In this document: positions 1 through 7,715 of the stretch, piece after piece
Numbering within the stretch: the first letter of the stretch is position 1
Layout of the letters: every line of letters starts with the position of its first letter
Origin: Virgisporangium ochraceum
GTDB taxonomy: Bacteria; Actinomycetota; Actinomycetes; Mycobacteriales; Micromonosporaceae
Assembly (NCBI RefSeq): GCF_016863655.1
Contig: NZ_BOPH01000110.1
Span: forward strand, 1-46,837
Direction of reading: 5' to 3'
Length of the DNA: 46,837 nt
The notes under the pieces: generated by a model
Told to the model about the DNA's origin: nothing
Seen by the model: only the letters and a program-made list of their open reading frames with translations
Database searches by the model: none
Position numbers and translations under genes: made by a program

Positions 1-93
1 AACGATCAACACACACCCGAACCCCTGCGAAGACAGAGCGTCCGAACGCACAGTGACACACCACAACTGCATACGAATCAACGACTCAGAACA

Positions 94-270
94 CTAGGGA
101 CGTGGGTGCACCCGCCGCATGCACGCGACGAAGCCCTGGTCCATGTTCACCAGCTCCCAGCCCCGGGTCTCCAGGAACTCGACGGCGCTGAGCACCTCGT
201 CGAACATCGTGTTCTCGGTGCCCCGCGTGAACCTGTCGGCCGCGCTGCGGAGCGGACATCGACGCATCAT
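94..270 (-). CDS. Small hypothetical protein, DUF4177-like (58 aa)
   Basis: The reverse strand encodes 58 residues from a double ATG to a TAG. The C-terminal part contains FDEVLSAVEFLETRGWELVN followed by an aromatic/hydrophobic strand and MRR. A helix, then RGWELVN, then a beta strand is the pattern of small DUF4177-like proteins; this is recognition from memory, not a search. The gene begins 24 nt after the stop of the membrane protein encoded at 294-1040 on the same strand, so the two probably share a transcript. No strong ribosome-binding site is visible before the double ATG. The internal ATG at 207 would leave only the conserved part. No catalytic residues can be named and the function is unknown. 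Confidence 0.6.
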   Translation of the reverse strand: MMRRCPLRSAADRFTRGTENTMFDEVLSAVEFLETRGWELVNMDQGFVACMRRVHPRP

Positions 271-293
271 CACACATCGACCGCCGCTCGCGG

Positions 294-1040
294 TCAGTCG
301 TGGATGCGGCCGAACTCGCCCAGCGGGTCGCTCGAGGTGCCGTGGATCGCGCGGATCCGGCCGGGCAGGTGGCTGCCGATCGGGGTGCCGGCGAGCAGGC
401 GGGCGGTGAGGTACGGGTCGAAGCCGTCGTACCAGCCGAGCACCCAGTCGACGTAGCGGCCGTGCGCGGAGAAGTACGGCACCACGCCCTCCTCGGTCGG
501 CACGGTGCGCACGAGCGGCGCGCCGCCGTCACGCAGCCGGGCGGCGTCGTCGGCGCACACCGGCACCCGCCGCCGCGCGCCGCCACCGGGCGCCCACTCC
601 ACCTCGGCGGCCGACGGTCCGTGCACCGGGTTGAAGAGGCACGGCGGCCGGTCACCGTTGGACCCGCCGTTCGCGCGGGCCATCGCCGCGGTGGCGGCCC
701 GCAGGTTGTCGGCCCAGTTCTCGTTGGCGGCGAACCGCTCGGTCGCCTGCTCGGCGGCGCGCAGGTCGGCGTCGGCGCCCGCTCCGGCGGTGCCGTGCGC
801 CAGCCGGCCGCGCAGCGTCGCCAGGTCCTCACGCAGCACGCCGGCCATCGCGGCGCGGTCCTGCTCCCAGCCCACGGCCAGTCCGCTCAGCAGGGCCTCG
901 CCCGGGAAGAGCCCGAACCCGGCGGCGACGCCGTCGGGGGCGGCCGACCGGAAGACCTTCCGCGAGACCACCGCGAGCATCACGGCCCCCGACACCACCA
1001 TCACCACGACGACGACCACCGCGATGAGCCACGGCTCCAT
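294..1040 (-). CDS. Membrane-anchored hypothetical protein (248 aa)
   Basis: The protein starts MEPWLIAVVVVVVMVVSG, a single N-terminal transmembrane helix over residues 4-27, followed by a soluble region of about 220 residues. I chose the ATG at 1040 because GAGG lies 6 nt upstream; an in-frame GTG four codons earlier would put that site inside the gene. The soluble part has an Ala-rich helical stretch and a C-terminal segment rich in Tyr, Trp and Asp (VDWVLGWYDGFDPY) that looks structured, but I recognise no family. It is divergent from the iron-enzyme gene at 1182, with about 140 nt between the two starts, and probably co-transcribed with the small gene at 94-270. Function unknown. Confidence 0.7.
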   Translation of the reverse strand: MEPWLIAVVVVVVMVVSGAVMLAVVSRKVFRSAAPDGVAAGFGLFPGEALLSGLAVGWEQDRAAMAGVLREDLATLRGRLAHGTAGAGADADLRAAEQATERFAANENWADNLRAATAAMARANGGSNGDRPPCLFNPVHGPSAAEVEWAPGGGARRRVPVCADDAARLRDGGAPLVRTVPTEEGVVPYFSAHGRYVDWVLGWYDGFDPYLTARLLAGTPIGSHLPGRIRAIHGTSSDPLGEFGRIHD

Positions 1041-1181
1041 GCTCCACCTCACCTGAGTTGATCAGCCGCCGAGCGTAGCCGGCGGAAACCACCAGGTCAC
1101 GGCCCGGTTCGGTAGTTTGCGCCCGCCAAAAGTGGGCATTTCCCGCAAGCCCCGCCAGGTGCTGTCGTAAGGAGTACACAC

Positions 1182-2174
1182 ATGAAGCTGCCGGCTGCCC
1201 GCGGACCGGTGTCGCGGCGACTGGTCGACGTCCTCCGGCGTCCGGCCGGGTCGGTCACACCCCTGCCGACGGTCGTGCCGAACTGCGCCGAGGACCTCCA
1301 GATCACGCTCTTCATCTGCTACGAACTGCACTACCGCGGGTTCGACGGCGTCGACGAGCGCTGGGAGTGGGACCCCGGCCTGCTGCGGCTGCGGGCCGCG
1401 GCGGAGGAGCGGTTCGAACGCGAGGTCCGTGCCGTCGTGGGCGGGCTTCCGTCGGTGCCGGCGGACGCGGTGGGCCGGACACTGGTGGACCTCGTGGCGG
1501 CCGACGACGGACCGTCGCTGGCCCGGTACCTGGAGCGGCGGGCCACCCTGGCGCAGTTCCGCGAGTTCGCCGTCCACCGGTCGATCTACCAGCTGAAGGA
1601 GGCCGACCCGCACACCTGGGCGATCCCTCGGCTCGGCGGGCGCGCGAAGGCCGCGCTCGTGGAGATCCAGGTGGACGAGTACGGCGGCGGCCAGCTGGCC
1701 CGGATGCACTCGGAGCTGTTCCGCGGGGCGCTGGTCGGGCTGGACCTGTCCGACGGGTACGGCGACCACATCGACGCGGTGCCCGCCGTGACGCTCGCGA
1801 TCAGCAACCTCATCTCGATGTTCGGGCTGCACCGGCGGCTACGGGGGGCGCTGCTGGGTCACCTCGCGGCGTACGAGATGACGTCGTCGGTCCCGAACCG
1901 CCGGTACGGCAACGGATTGCGGCGGCTGGGTTTCGACGCGGACGTCACCCGGTTCTACGACGAGCACGTCGAGGCCGACGCGGTCCACGAGCAGATCGCG
2001 GCCCACGACATGTGCGGCGGCTTCTGCGCCGACGAGCCCGACCGGGTCGGCGACGTTCTGTTCGGCGCGGCGGCCGCGCTGGCGCTGGACCGCCTGTTCG
2101 CCGGGCACGTCCTCGGATGCTGGCAGGCCGGGCGCCCGTCGCTGCGGGTGGAGGCGGCGGCCGTCGCCGCGTGA
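1182..2174 (+). CDS. Iron-containing redox enzyme, haem-oxygenase-like diiron fold (330 aa)
   Basis: This matches the haem-oxygenase-like diiron oxidase (HDO) family usually annotated as iron-containing redox enzyme. Visible candidate metal ligands are YELHYRGF near residue 48, EIQVDEYGGG near 161, AYEMTSS near 230 and FYDEHVEADAVHEQ near 257. Their Glu/His/Asp spacing fits the family's helical bundle. Characterised members oxidise amino acids, fatty acids or other small molecules using O2; the substrate here cannot be read from sequence. AAGGAG lies 8 nt before the ATG. A strong hairpin follows the stop. The convergent neighbour encodes a CDGSH iron-sulfur protein, a plausible electron-transfer or iron-supply partner (inference). 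The length is normal for the family. Confidence 0.85.
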   Translation: MKLPAARGPVSRRLVDVLRRPAGSVTPLPTVVPNCAEDLQITLFICYELHYRGFDGVDERWEWDPGLLRLRAAAEERFEREVRAVVGGLPSVPADAVGRTLVDLVAADDGPSLARYLERRATLAQFREFAVHRSIYQLKEADPHTWAIPRLGGRAKAALVEIQVDEYGGGQLARMHSELFRGALVGLDLSDGYGDHIDAVPAVTLAISNLISMFGLHRRLRGALLGHLAAYEMTSSVPNRRYGNGLRRLGFDADVTRFYDEHVEADAVHEQIAAHDMCGGFCADEPDRVGDVLFGAAAALALDRLFAGHVLGCWQAGRPSLRVEAAAVAA

Positions 2175-2184
2175 GACGCGGGGT

Positions 2185-2210
2185 CGGGAAGGCGCTGTCG
2201 CGCCTTCCCG
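2185..2210. terminator. Hairpin terminator between convergent genes
   Basis: A perfect 11-bp stem (CGGGAAGGCGC with its complement) closes on a TGTC loop, 11 nt after the stop of the iron-redox gene and 24 nt beyond the stop of the convergent CDGSH gene. There is no T-run, as is common for actinomycete terminators. By symmetry it could serve both strands. Confidence 0.75.
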
Positions 2211-2233
2211 GCTTTCCCGGGCCGGCGCGGCGT

Positions 2234-2458
2234 TCAGGTGCCTTCGCGGCCGCTCGGGGCGCGGAAGCCGATGAGCTTGTGGGTGCCGTCGCAGAACGGG
2301 CGGATCGCCGACTTCCCGCACCGGCACAGCGCCACGGTGCCGCGGCGCGCGTCGATGCGGGCGCCGTCCTGGGTGCGGAGCTCGAAGTCACCGCGGATGA
2401 GGAGCGGGCCGTCCTCGTACGGGGTCACGGTGGCGTGCGGGGCGTCGTCGTCGATCAT
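2234..2458 (-). CDS. CDGSH iron-sulfur domain protein (74 aa)
   Basis: The signature CRCGKSAIRPFCDGTH is complete: three Cys and one His in the C-X-C-X2-S-X3-P-X-C-D-G-T-H arrangement that binds a redox-active 2Fe-2S cluster in CDGSH (mitoNEET-type) proteins. The whole 74-residue protein is one such domain with no membrane anchor, so it should be cytosolic. It converges on the HDO iron-enzyme gene. Proteins of these two kinds being neighbours suggests the CDGSH protein supplies electrons or cluster/iron to the oxidase (inference). A long hairpin separates it from the upstream gene on its strand, so it probably has its own promoter. Confidence 0.92.
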   Translation of the reverse strand: MIDDDAPHATVTPYEDGPLLIRGDFELRTQDGARIDARRGTVALCRCGKSAIRPFCDGTHKLIGFRAPSGREGT

Positions 2459-2493
2459 CGACCGGTACTTCCCCGTCGGGGCCGGATTACGCC

Positions 2494-2530
2494 TGACGCC
2501 GGGCGGCCACGGTGCGGCCGCCCGGCGTCA
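2494..2530 (-). terminator. Strong hairpin terminator downstream of the Gln-rich membrane protein
   Basis: A perfect 15-bp inverted repeat (TGACGCCGGGCGGCC and complement) with a 7-nt loop lies 10 nt beyond the stop codon of the gene at 2541-3131. No T-run follows. It isolates that gene from the CDGSH gene. Confidence 0.8.
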
Positions 2531-2540
2531 CCTCACGGAA

Positions 2541-3131
2541 CTAGCGGGACGCGCGCCGCTGCCGGCCGTACGCGTTGGACGCCGGCAGGAAGAACAGCAC
2601 CACGGCCGCGATCGCCAGCAGCGACACCAGGCCGCCGACGGCCATCACCGCCCCACCGACCGGCAGGAGCAGGTTCACACCGGTGAACAGCGCGGTCACC
2701 ACCAGGATGATCGCCGAGATGATCCGGGTCGCCCGGCCACCACGCGCCGCGAAGATGGCCAGCGGCACCAGGACCAGCATCCAGAAGATGGTGTTGTAGG
2801 CCAGCGACGAGAAGATGGTCTCCAGACCCTGTGCGCGGTCGGTCGTCATGTCGACCTGGTCCGGGGTCACCGCCTCCGCACCGAAGTCGGGGCTGCCGGC
2901 GATCTGCTCCCGCACCATGTCGGTGACCGAGGCCAGCATCAGCACGGCACCGACGATGTTCAGCACCGCCACGCCCAGGGCCGCGCCCACGGCGGCGGTC
3001 AGCACCACCGGCCGCTCCCCCGACGCGGGCCGCCCCGGGGCCGCCTGATTCTGATACTGCTGGTTCTGATACTGCTGGTGCTGGTTCTGGTATTGATGGT
3101 TCGTCGCGACGGGTGATCCGTACGTCGACAT
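2541..3131 (-). CDS. Four-helix membrane protein with Gln/Asn/Tyr-rich N-terminal tail (196 aa)
   Basis: Translation from the ATG at 3131 is supported by GGAGG with a 4-nt spacer; a longer reading frame upstream lacks such a site. Residues 10-33 form a low-complexity cytoplasmic-type tail with three repeats of the form QYQNQ. About four hydrophobic segments follow (near 45-68, 107-126, 133-152 and 158-180), with one longer acidic loop between the first and second. The organisation resembles actinobacterial small membrane proteins with Q/Y/P-rich tails, but no function can be assigned. It is divergent from the AfsR-type regulator and shares an intergenic region with direct repeats, so it is a candidate target of that regulator (inference). 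Confidence 0.75.
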   Translation of the reverse strand: MSTYGSPVATNHQYQNQHQQYQNQQYQNQAAPGRPASGERPVVLTAAVGAALGVAVLNIVGAVLMLASVTDMVREQIAGSPDFGAEAVTPDQVDMTTDRAQGLETIFSSLAYNTIFWMLVLVPLAIFAARGGRATRIISAIILVVTALFTGVNLLLPVGGAVMAVGGLVSLLAIAAVVLFFLPASNAYGRQRRASR

Positions 3132-3187
3132 TGTTCCTCCGAAAAAGTTGAAGATCCCCCAATGACGTTGAGCGACGGTAGTGCGGC

Positions 3188-3217
3188 ACCGTATGGCGGA
3201 CCGGATAGCGACCGTAT
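3188..3217 (+). promoter_or_regulatory. Three direct repeats, candidate SARP/AfsR binding site
   Basis: ACCGTAT, ACCGGAT and ACCGTAT start at 3188, 3200 and 3211, that is at 12- and 11-bp spacing. SARP-family proteins classically bind heptameric direct repeats at about 11-bp intervals. The array lies in the divergent region between the Gln-rich membrane protein and the AfsR-type gene. The binding assignment is inference. Confidence 0.45.
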
Positions 3218-3229
3218 CGACGTGATGCT

Positions 3230-3259
3230 TTGGACAGAGTTGTCGATCTGTCGTACCTT
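3230..3259 (+). promoter_or_regulatory. Candidate promoter of the AfsR-type gene
   Basis: TTGGAC and TACCTT are separated by 18 nt. The -10 fits the actinomycete TANNNT pattern. It would give a leader of roughly 60 nt before the ATG at 3325. Seen by eye only. Confidence 0.35.
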
Positions 3260-3324
3260 GCGTGGTGCATTTACGGGGGAACGGCCAGCCGGGGGCGTCG
3301 TGGCCGAGACGGGGGTTGCCGCGT

Positions 3325-6300
3325 ATGCGGATCAGGGTCCTGGGCACCGTCCGGGCGGTCGACGGCGACGGACGGGTGGTCGCGCTCGGGCCCCACAAGC
3401 AACGGCTCCTGCTGACCACGCTCGCCCGCCGGCCGAGCGAGACCATCCAGACCTTCGAGCTCGTCGACGCGATGTGGGGCGACACGCCGCCGCCGTCGGC
3501 CGGTGAGAACCTGCGCGCCTACGTCCGCGGGCTGCGCACCGCGCTCGGCCCGGACATCGTGGTGGGGCAACGCCGAACGGGCTACGCGTTGATGGTGGAC
3601 CCGTTCCACGTCGACGCCGTCGAGTTCTCCCGGTCCGTGCGCGACGGCGCGACCGCGCTGCGGCTGGGTGACCCGGCGGCCGCGCGCAACCTCCTGCACC
3701 ACGCGCTCGCCCTGTGGCACGGGCCGCCGTTCGCCGACATCGAGCCCACGAAGGAGCTGGTCGCCGAGAGCGCCCGGCTGGAGGAGCAGCGGCTCGCGGC
3801 CCTGGAGGGGCGCATCGACGCCGACCTGCAGTGCGGCCTCGCCGGCGAGGTCGTGCCCGAACTGGACGAGCTGACCCGCCGCTACCCGTACCGGGAACGC
3901 CTCCACGAGCTGCTGATGGTGGCGCTGTACCGGTCCGGCCGGCAGGCCGACGCGCTGGCCGCCTACCGCCGCGCCCGTGACCTGTTCATCGACGAGCTCG
4001 GCGTCGAGCCGCGCGACCAGCTACGCGGGACCGAACAGGCCATCCTGCGCCGCGAGCCGTGGCTCGAACGGCCGGCGGTCGCGGCGCCGGTCGTCGCCGC
4101 ACGGGCGGTGCCGGCCGAGCTTCCCGCGACGGTCAGCGGTTTCGCGGGACGCGACGCGGAGCTGGCCTGGCTCGACCGGGCCACCGCGCCGGTCCTGGCG
4201 ATCGTCGGGATCGCCGGTGTGGGCAAGAGCGCGCTCGCGGTCGAGTGGGCACACCGGGCGATCGACCGCTTCCCCGACGGTCAGGTGTTCCTGGACCTGC
4301 GCGGGTTCCACCCCGGCACGCCGCTGCGGCTCGAGGAGTGCCTCGCCCGGCTGCTGCGGGCCTTCGACGCCGAGCCCAGCCTGATGCCACCGTCGATCGA
4401 CGAGGCGGCCGCGATGTTCCGCTCGGCGGTGGCCCGTCGCCGGGCCCTGATCGTGCTCGACAACGCGCTGTCGGCCGAGCAGGTGCGGCCGCTGCTGCCC
4501 GGCAACCCCGACTGCGTCGTGCTCGTCACCAGCCGCAACCGGATGGCGGGGCTGGTCGCCCACAACGCCGCGGCGCAGCTCGCGCTCGACCCGCTGTCGG
4601 CCGAGGGCGCGCTGGACCTGCTGCGGCACGCGTTGGCGCCGTCGCTGGTCCACACCGAACCGGCCGCGGCGACCGACCTGGCGCGGGCGTGCGGCAACCT
4701 GCCGCTGGCGATGCGCATCGCCGCGGCCAACGTCGCGGAGAACCCCGACCGGAGCCTCGCCGAGCACCTGGCCGACCTGCGCGGCCGCAACCGGCTCGAC
4801 GCGCTGCGCGTCGACGGCGACGAGCACCTCGCGGTGCGGGCCGCGTTCGACCTTTCCTACGCGGCGCTGACCGCCGACCAGCAACGGTTGTTCCGCCTCG
4901 TCGGGCTCGTGCCGGGACACGACATCGCGCCGCCGGCCGCCGCGGCGCTCGCCGGGTGGGACGTCGACCGGGTCCGCGACTGTCTCGACCGGCTCGCCGC
5001 CGCGCACCTGCTGCGGCACGGCGACGGTGACCGCTACTCCATGCACGACCTGCTCCGCGAGTACGCCCGCTCCCGGGGCCTGGCCGACGACCCGGCCGAC
5101 CGCGCGGCCGCTCTCGACCGGTTGTTCACCGGGTACGTCCAGGCCGGCGACGCCGCGGCCCGGGCGCTGGTTCCCGTCACGTTGCGGCTCTTGACGTCGG
5201 AACGTGCGTCTCGTATCGAGCTGGACCGCGACGCCGCGCAAGCCTGGTGCGAAGCGGAACTGCAGAACCTGGTGGCCGCCTGTGAGTACGCCGCCGAGCA
5301 CGGCCCGGCGGCCGCGGCGTGGCTGATCTCCGACGCGATGACCGGATACTGCTGGCTGCACCGCAACCTCACCGACTGGGTCCGGATGGCCGGCGCGGCG
5401 CACCGCGCGGCGGCCGCGGCCGGCGACCCGAAGGCGCAGGCGTCGGCGGCGATCAGCCTCGGTCGCTACCGGTACGAGGCCGGCGACCTGGAGGCGTCGG
5501 CCCGGCACTTCGAGGACGCGCTGCGGCTGAGCCGCGAGGCCGGGTGGTCGGAGGCGGAGGGGACGATCCTCAGCAGCGCCGGCAAGGTGCACGGAGCGCT
5601 GGGCCGGCTGGACCGGGCGGTGGGGTACCAGGAGACCGCGCTCGAGGTGCACCGCCGCGCGGGCCAGCGCCTCCAGGAAGCCGTGGCGCTGGCCCATCTC
5701 GGTATGACGTCGGCGTGGCAGGGTCGGCTGGTACCGGCCCGCGACGCGATGCGTGGGGCCGTGGACCTGTTGCGTGCGGAGGGTTTCCTCCCCGGTCTCA
5801 TCTTCACGCTGGCGAACCTGTCGGACGTACTGTCCTTCATGGACGACCGCTCCTCCGAGCGGGAGGTCATCGGCGAGGCGGTGCGGATCGCCGCCGGGTT
5901 CGGCCAGCGGACCACCGACATCTGCGCGCTCCTGCTGCGGTCGCGCCTCAGCGGCGACGTGACCTTCGCGGCCCAGGCGCAGGCACTGCTGCGCCTGCCC
6001 GGCGACCAGGCCCTCGCCCGCGAGGTGCACCGGACGTTCGCCGCGGTCCACGAACGCTCGGGCAACCTGGAACAGGCCGTCGCCCACCACCGCATCGCCC
6101 ACATGTTCGCCGCCACCGTCGGCGACCGGCACGAGGAGATCCAGTCCCTGATCGGACTGGCGACCGCCGAGCACCGCATGGGCGAGCCGACCGCGGACAT
6201 CTCGCTGCGGCGGGCGCTGGCGGGGGCGCGCGCGGTGGGCTACCGCATCCTGGAGGGTCAGGCGGTCGCGGCGCTGGCCCGGATCAGCGCCGACCGCGGC

Positions 6301-6402
6301 GACGACGCGGGTGCGGCGGTGCTGGCCGCGGACGCGTTGCGTGTCCAGGACGAGACGGGCTGGCGCGTCGGCCGGGCGGAACTGGTGCGCCTGCGCGACT
6401 GA
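3325..6402 (+). CDS. AfsR/SARP-family transcriptional regulator with NB-ARC and TPR domains (1025 aa)
   Basis: The N-terminus (MRIRVLGTVRAVDGDG) is the OmpR-like winged-helix DNA-binding domain of SARPs, residues 1-92. The bacterial transcriptional activator domain follows (about 97-242). An NB-ARC ATPase begins near 270 with Walker A GIAGVGKSA (295-303) and a Walker B-type ALIVLDNA. The C-terminal half contains TPR-like repeats. The three-part layout and length match AfsR, which integrates signals to activate secondary-metabolite genes. I took the ATG at 3325 because the SARP fold starts there; the reading frame extends 21 codons further upstream without domain content. The neighbours give no biosynthetic cluster, so the target is unknown; direct repeats upstream suggest autoregulation (inference). 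Confidence 0.93.
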   Translation: MRIRVLGTVRAVDGDGRVVALGPHKQRLLLTTLARRPSETIQTFELVDAMWGDTPPPSAGENLRAYVRGLRTALGPDIVVGQRRTGYALMVDPFHVDAVEFSRSVRDGATALRLGDPAAARNLLHHALALWHGPPFADIEPTKELVAESARLEEQRLAALEGRIDADLQCGLAGEVVPELDELTRRYPYRERLHELLMVALYRSGRQADALAAYRRARDLFIDELGVEPRDQLRGTEQAILRREPWLERPAVAAPVVAARAVPAELPATVSGFAGRDAELAWLDRATAPVLAIVGIAGVGKSALAVEWAHRAIDRFPDGQVFLDLRGFHPGTPLRLEECLARLLRAFDAEPSLMPPSIDEAAAMFRSAVARRRALIVLDNALSAEQVRPLLPGNPDCVVLVTSRNRMAGLVAHNAAAQLALDPLSAEGALDLLRHALAPSLVHTEPAAATDLARACGNLPLAMRIAAANVAENPDRSLAEHLADLRGRNRLDALRVDGDEHLAVRAAFDLSYAALTADQQRLFRLVGLVPGHDIAPPAAAALAGWDVDRVRDCLDRLAAAHLLRHGDGDRYSMHDLLREYARSRGLADDPADRAAALDRLFTGYVQAGDAAARALVPVTLRLLTSERASRIELDRDAAQAWCEAELQNLVAACEYAAEHGPAAAAWLISDAMTGYCWLHRNLTDWVRMAGAAHRAAAAAGDPKAQASAAISLGRYRYEAGDLEASARHFEDALRLSREAGWSEAEGTILSSAGKVHGALGRLDRAVGYQETALEVHRRAGQRLQEAVALAHLGMTSAWQGRLVPARDAMRGAVDLLRAEGFLPGLIFTLANLSDVLSFMDDRSSEREVIGEAVRIAAGFGQRTTDICALLLRSRLSGDVTFAAQAQALLRLPGDQALAREVHRTFAAVHERSGNLEQAVAHHRIAHMFAATVGDRHEEIQSLIGLATAEHRMGEPTADISLRRALAGARAVGYRILEGQAVAALARISADRGDDAGAAVLAADALRVQDETGWRVGRAELVRLRD

Positions 6403-6411
6403 CCGGTCCGT

Positions 6412-6453
6412 GGTGCGTCGGAGGCTGACTTCGGCGGTGCGTCAGAGGCCGAC
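6412..6453. repeat. Short direct repeat, 18 nt with 24-bp period
   Basis: GGTGCGTCGGAGGCTGAC at 6412-6429 recurs with two mismatches at 6436-6453. It spans the region between the AfsR-type stop and the end of the short Dabb-like frame. It may be a local duplication. Confidence 0.6.
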
Positions 6454-6627
6454 GAACGTCGGCGGGACCTCGAACTGCACCGCGATCCTCGTCGCGGTCA
6501 TCGGGGCCAGTATCTCGGTGGCGATCCGTTGGTGGCCGGGGTGGTCGCGCAGCTCGCCGACCAGCGCGTCGACGTCGGCGGGCGTGACGCCCGGCCGGAA
6601 GGTCCAGATCACGACGTGAGCGATCAT
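6442..6627 (-). CDS. Short Dabb-like (stress-responsive A/B barrel) protein, possibly truncated (61 aa)
   Basis: The start MIAHVVIWTFRPGVTPADVD is typical of Dabb (stress-responsive alpha/beta barrel) proteins: MI-HVV, then a strand, then PGxT and an amphipathic helix. The family is normally about 95-100 residues, while this frame stops after 61, so the second half of the barrel is reduced or missing. No convincing ribosome-binding site precedes the ATG at 6627. A duplicated 18-nt sequence overlaps its stop codon and could mark the event that shortened it. It may be a degraded gene or a diverged short member. It converges on the AfsR-type gene. Confidence 0.4.
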   Translation of the reverse strand: MIAHVVIWTFRPGVTPADVDALVGELRDHPGHQRIATEILAPMTATRIAVQFEVPPTFVGL

Positions 6628-6680
6628 GACCGGCACTGTACGAGTATGGTGAGCCACATTCAACAGAGAAGGCAGGGCCG

Positions 6681-6842
6681 ATGACGCGGATCGCGGTGGT
6701 GGAGGCGATGCGCCGCAACGGTCTGCGGGTCAAGCCCGGCGGCACACCGGTCAACGCGGCGATCCTCGACGTCGCCCGCCGGATCGGGCGTCACGAGCTG
6801 CGGCCGGGTCCGCACGTGCTGGTTGACAAGTTTGTTAAGTGA
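6681..6842 (+). CDS. Small ORF of unknown function (53 aa)
   Basis: An ATG at 6681, preceded by AGAAGG and GGCAGGG, opens a 53-residue frame rich in Arg, Val and Gly (MTRIAVVEAMRRNGLRVKPG at the start, ending DKFVK). Codon use has the strong third-position GC of real genes except in the last four codons, which overlap a candidate promoter/operator of the following regulator. I recognise no family. It could be a genuine small protein or the beginning of a truncated gene. Confidence 0.35.
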   Translation: MTRIAVVEAMRRNGLRVKPGGTPVNAAILDVARRIGRHELRPGPHVLVDKFVK

Positions 6843-6851
6843 CCGTACAAC
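6823..6851 (+). promoter_or_regulatory. Candidate promoter and operator of the XRE-cupin gene
   Basis: TTGACA at 6823 and TACAAC at 6846 are separated by 17 nt. The -35 sits inside the imperfect inverted repeat TTGACAAgtTTGTTAA (6823-6838, 6 of 7 arm positions match). The TTGACA half-site recurs in the palindrome at 7716-7736, suggesting one regulator for both sites. Confidence 0.45.
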
Positions 6852-6944
6852 CATATTCAACACGGAGGCCCCGCCGGAGGCGCGCGTAGGCTGGTGCCGT
6901 ACCTCGCCGGAATACGGCCGGACAGGGTGAAGGGGCAACCGAAC

Positions 6945-7640
6945 GTGACCGATATGGACGCCGTCGGCAGCCGGATCCGCGCCGCGCGCCAGGCACAGGG
7001 TATGTCCCTGCGCGCGCTCGCGGAGAAGGTCGGCGTCTCGGCCAGCATGCTGTCTCTCATCGAGACCGGTCGTTCGCGCTCCTCGATCCCCACGTTGTAC
7101 GCGATCGTCGAGGCCCTCGACATGTCGATGAACACCCTGTTCACCGGCGACCGCGAGGGGGTTCCCGTGCCGGTGGCGCCGGTGGCGGTGCCGGCCGGGC
7201 GCCCACCGGGCGGGTCGGAGATGGTCGTCGTGCGCGCCGACCACCGGCGGCGCATCGAGATGGAGACCGGCGTCGTGTGGGAGCAGTTGGGCCACAACGA
7301 CGACGACGGGGTCGAGTTCATGCTGGTCACCTATCCCCCGGGCGCGAGGTCCAGCGACTCCGGCCGGTACCAGCGGCACAACAGTCTCGAGTGCGCGCAC
7401 GTGGTGCAGGGCGAGCTGACCTGCAAGGTCGGCTTCGAGGAGGTCACGCTGCACGAGGGCGACAGCATCACGTTCGACTCGTCGCGGCCGCACCTGCTGG
7501 AGAACAACGGCACCGTCGCGATGCGCGCGGTGTGGCTGGTGCTGCGCCACCGCGGGTCGGAGAACGTCGACGGTGCGACGGCCGAGCACCTCGCCCGCCA
7601 CCTCCCGAACATCGCGGCCATGGCCCGCCGCCCGCGCTAG
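6945..7640 (+). CDS. XRE-family transcriptional regulator with cupin sensor domain (231 aa)
   Basis: Residues 5-65 form an XRE helix-turn-helix (RIRAARQAQGMSLRALAEKV, then SASMLSLIETGRSRSSIPTL). A linker leads to a C-terminal cupin fold (about 120-215) with HVVQGELTCKVG and LHEGDSITFDSSRPH. Such HTH-cupin regulators bind a small metabolite in the barrel and control adjacent catabolic or amine/amino-acid genes. I chose the GTG at 6945 because AAGGGG stands 9 nt upstream and the HTH starts soon after; 17 more in-frame codons exist upstream. It precedes the amidohydrolase/ABC operon by about 210 nt. A perfect palindrome in front of that operon is its likely operator, probably as a repressor because the palindrome covers the -35 element (inference). 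Confidence 0.9.
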   Translation: MTDMDAVGSRIRAARQAQGMSLRALAEKVGVSASMLSLIETGRSRSSIPTLYAIVEALDMSMNTLFTGDREGVPVPVAPVAVPAGRPPGGSEMVVVRADHRRRIEMETGVVWEQLGHNDDDGVEFMLVTYPPGARSSDSGRYQRHNSLECAHVVQGELTCKVGFEEVTLHEGDSITFDSSRPHLLENNGTVAMRAVWLVLRHRGSENVDGATAEHLARHLPNIAAMARRPR

Positions 7641-7715
7641 GCCGACCGTAGACGATAGGCGGCCGTGGGGCGCGGCCGTGGGGCGTTGGCGTTGGGCGTG
7701 AACCTCGGTGAACGA

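Noticed and set aside
1110..1145. Imperfect palindrome (GCCCGC/GTGGGC with flanking TTGCG/CGCAA) upstream of the iron-redox gene.
   Set aside because: Arms are short and mismatched; not distinguishable from background at this GC content.
4021..6174. A 717-codon open frame on the minus strand opposite the AfsR-type gene.
   Set aside because: It is a shadow of high third-position GC on the plus strand, rich in Arg, Gly, Pro and Gln with no domain, while the plus strand has clear SARP, NB-ARC and TPR motifs.
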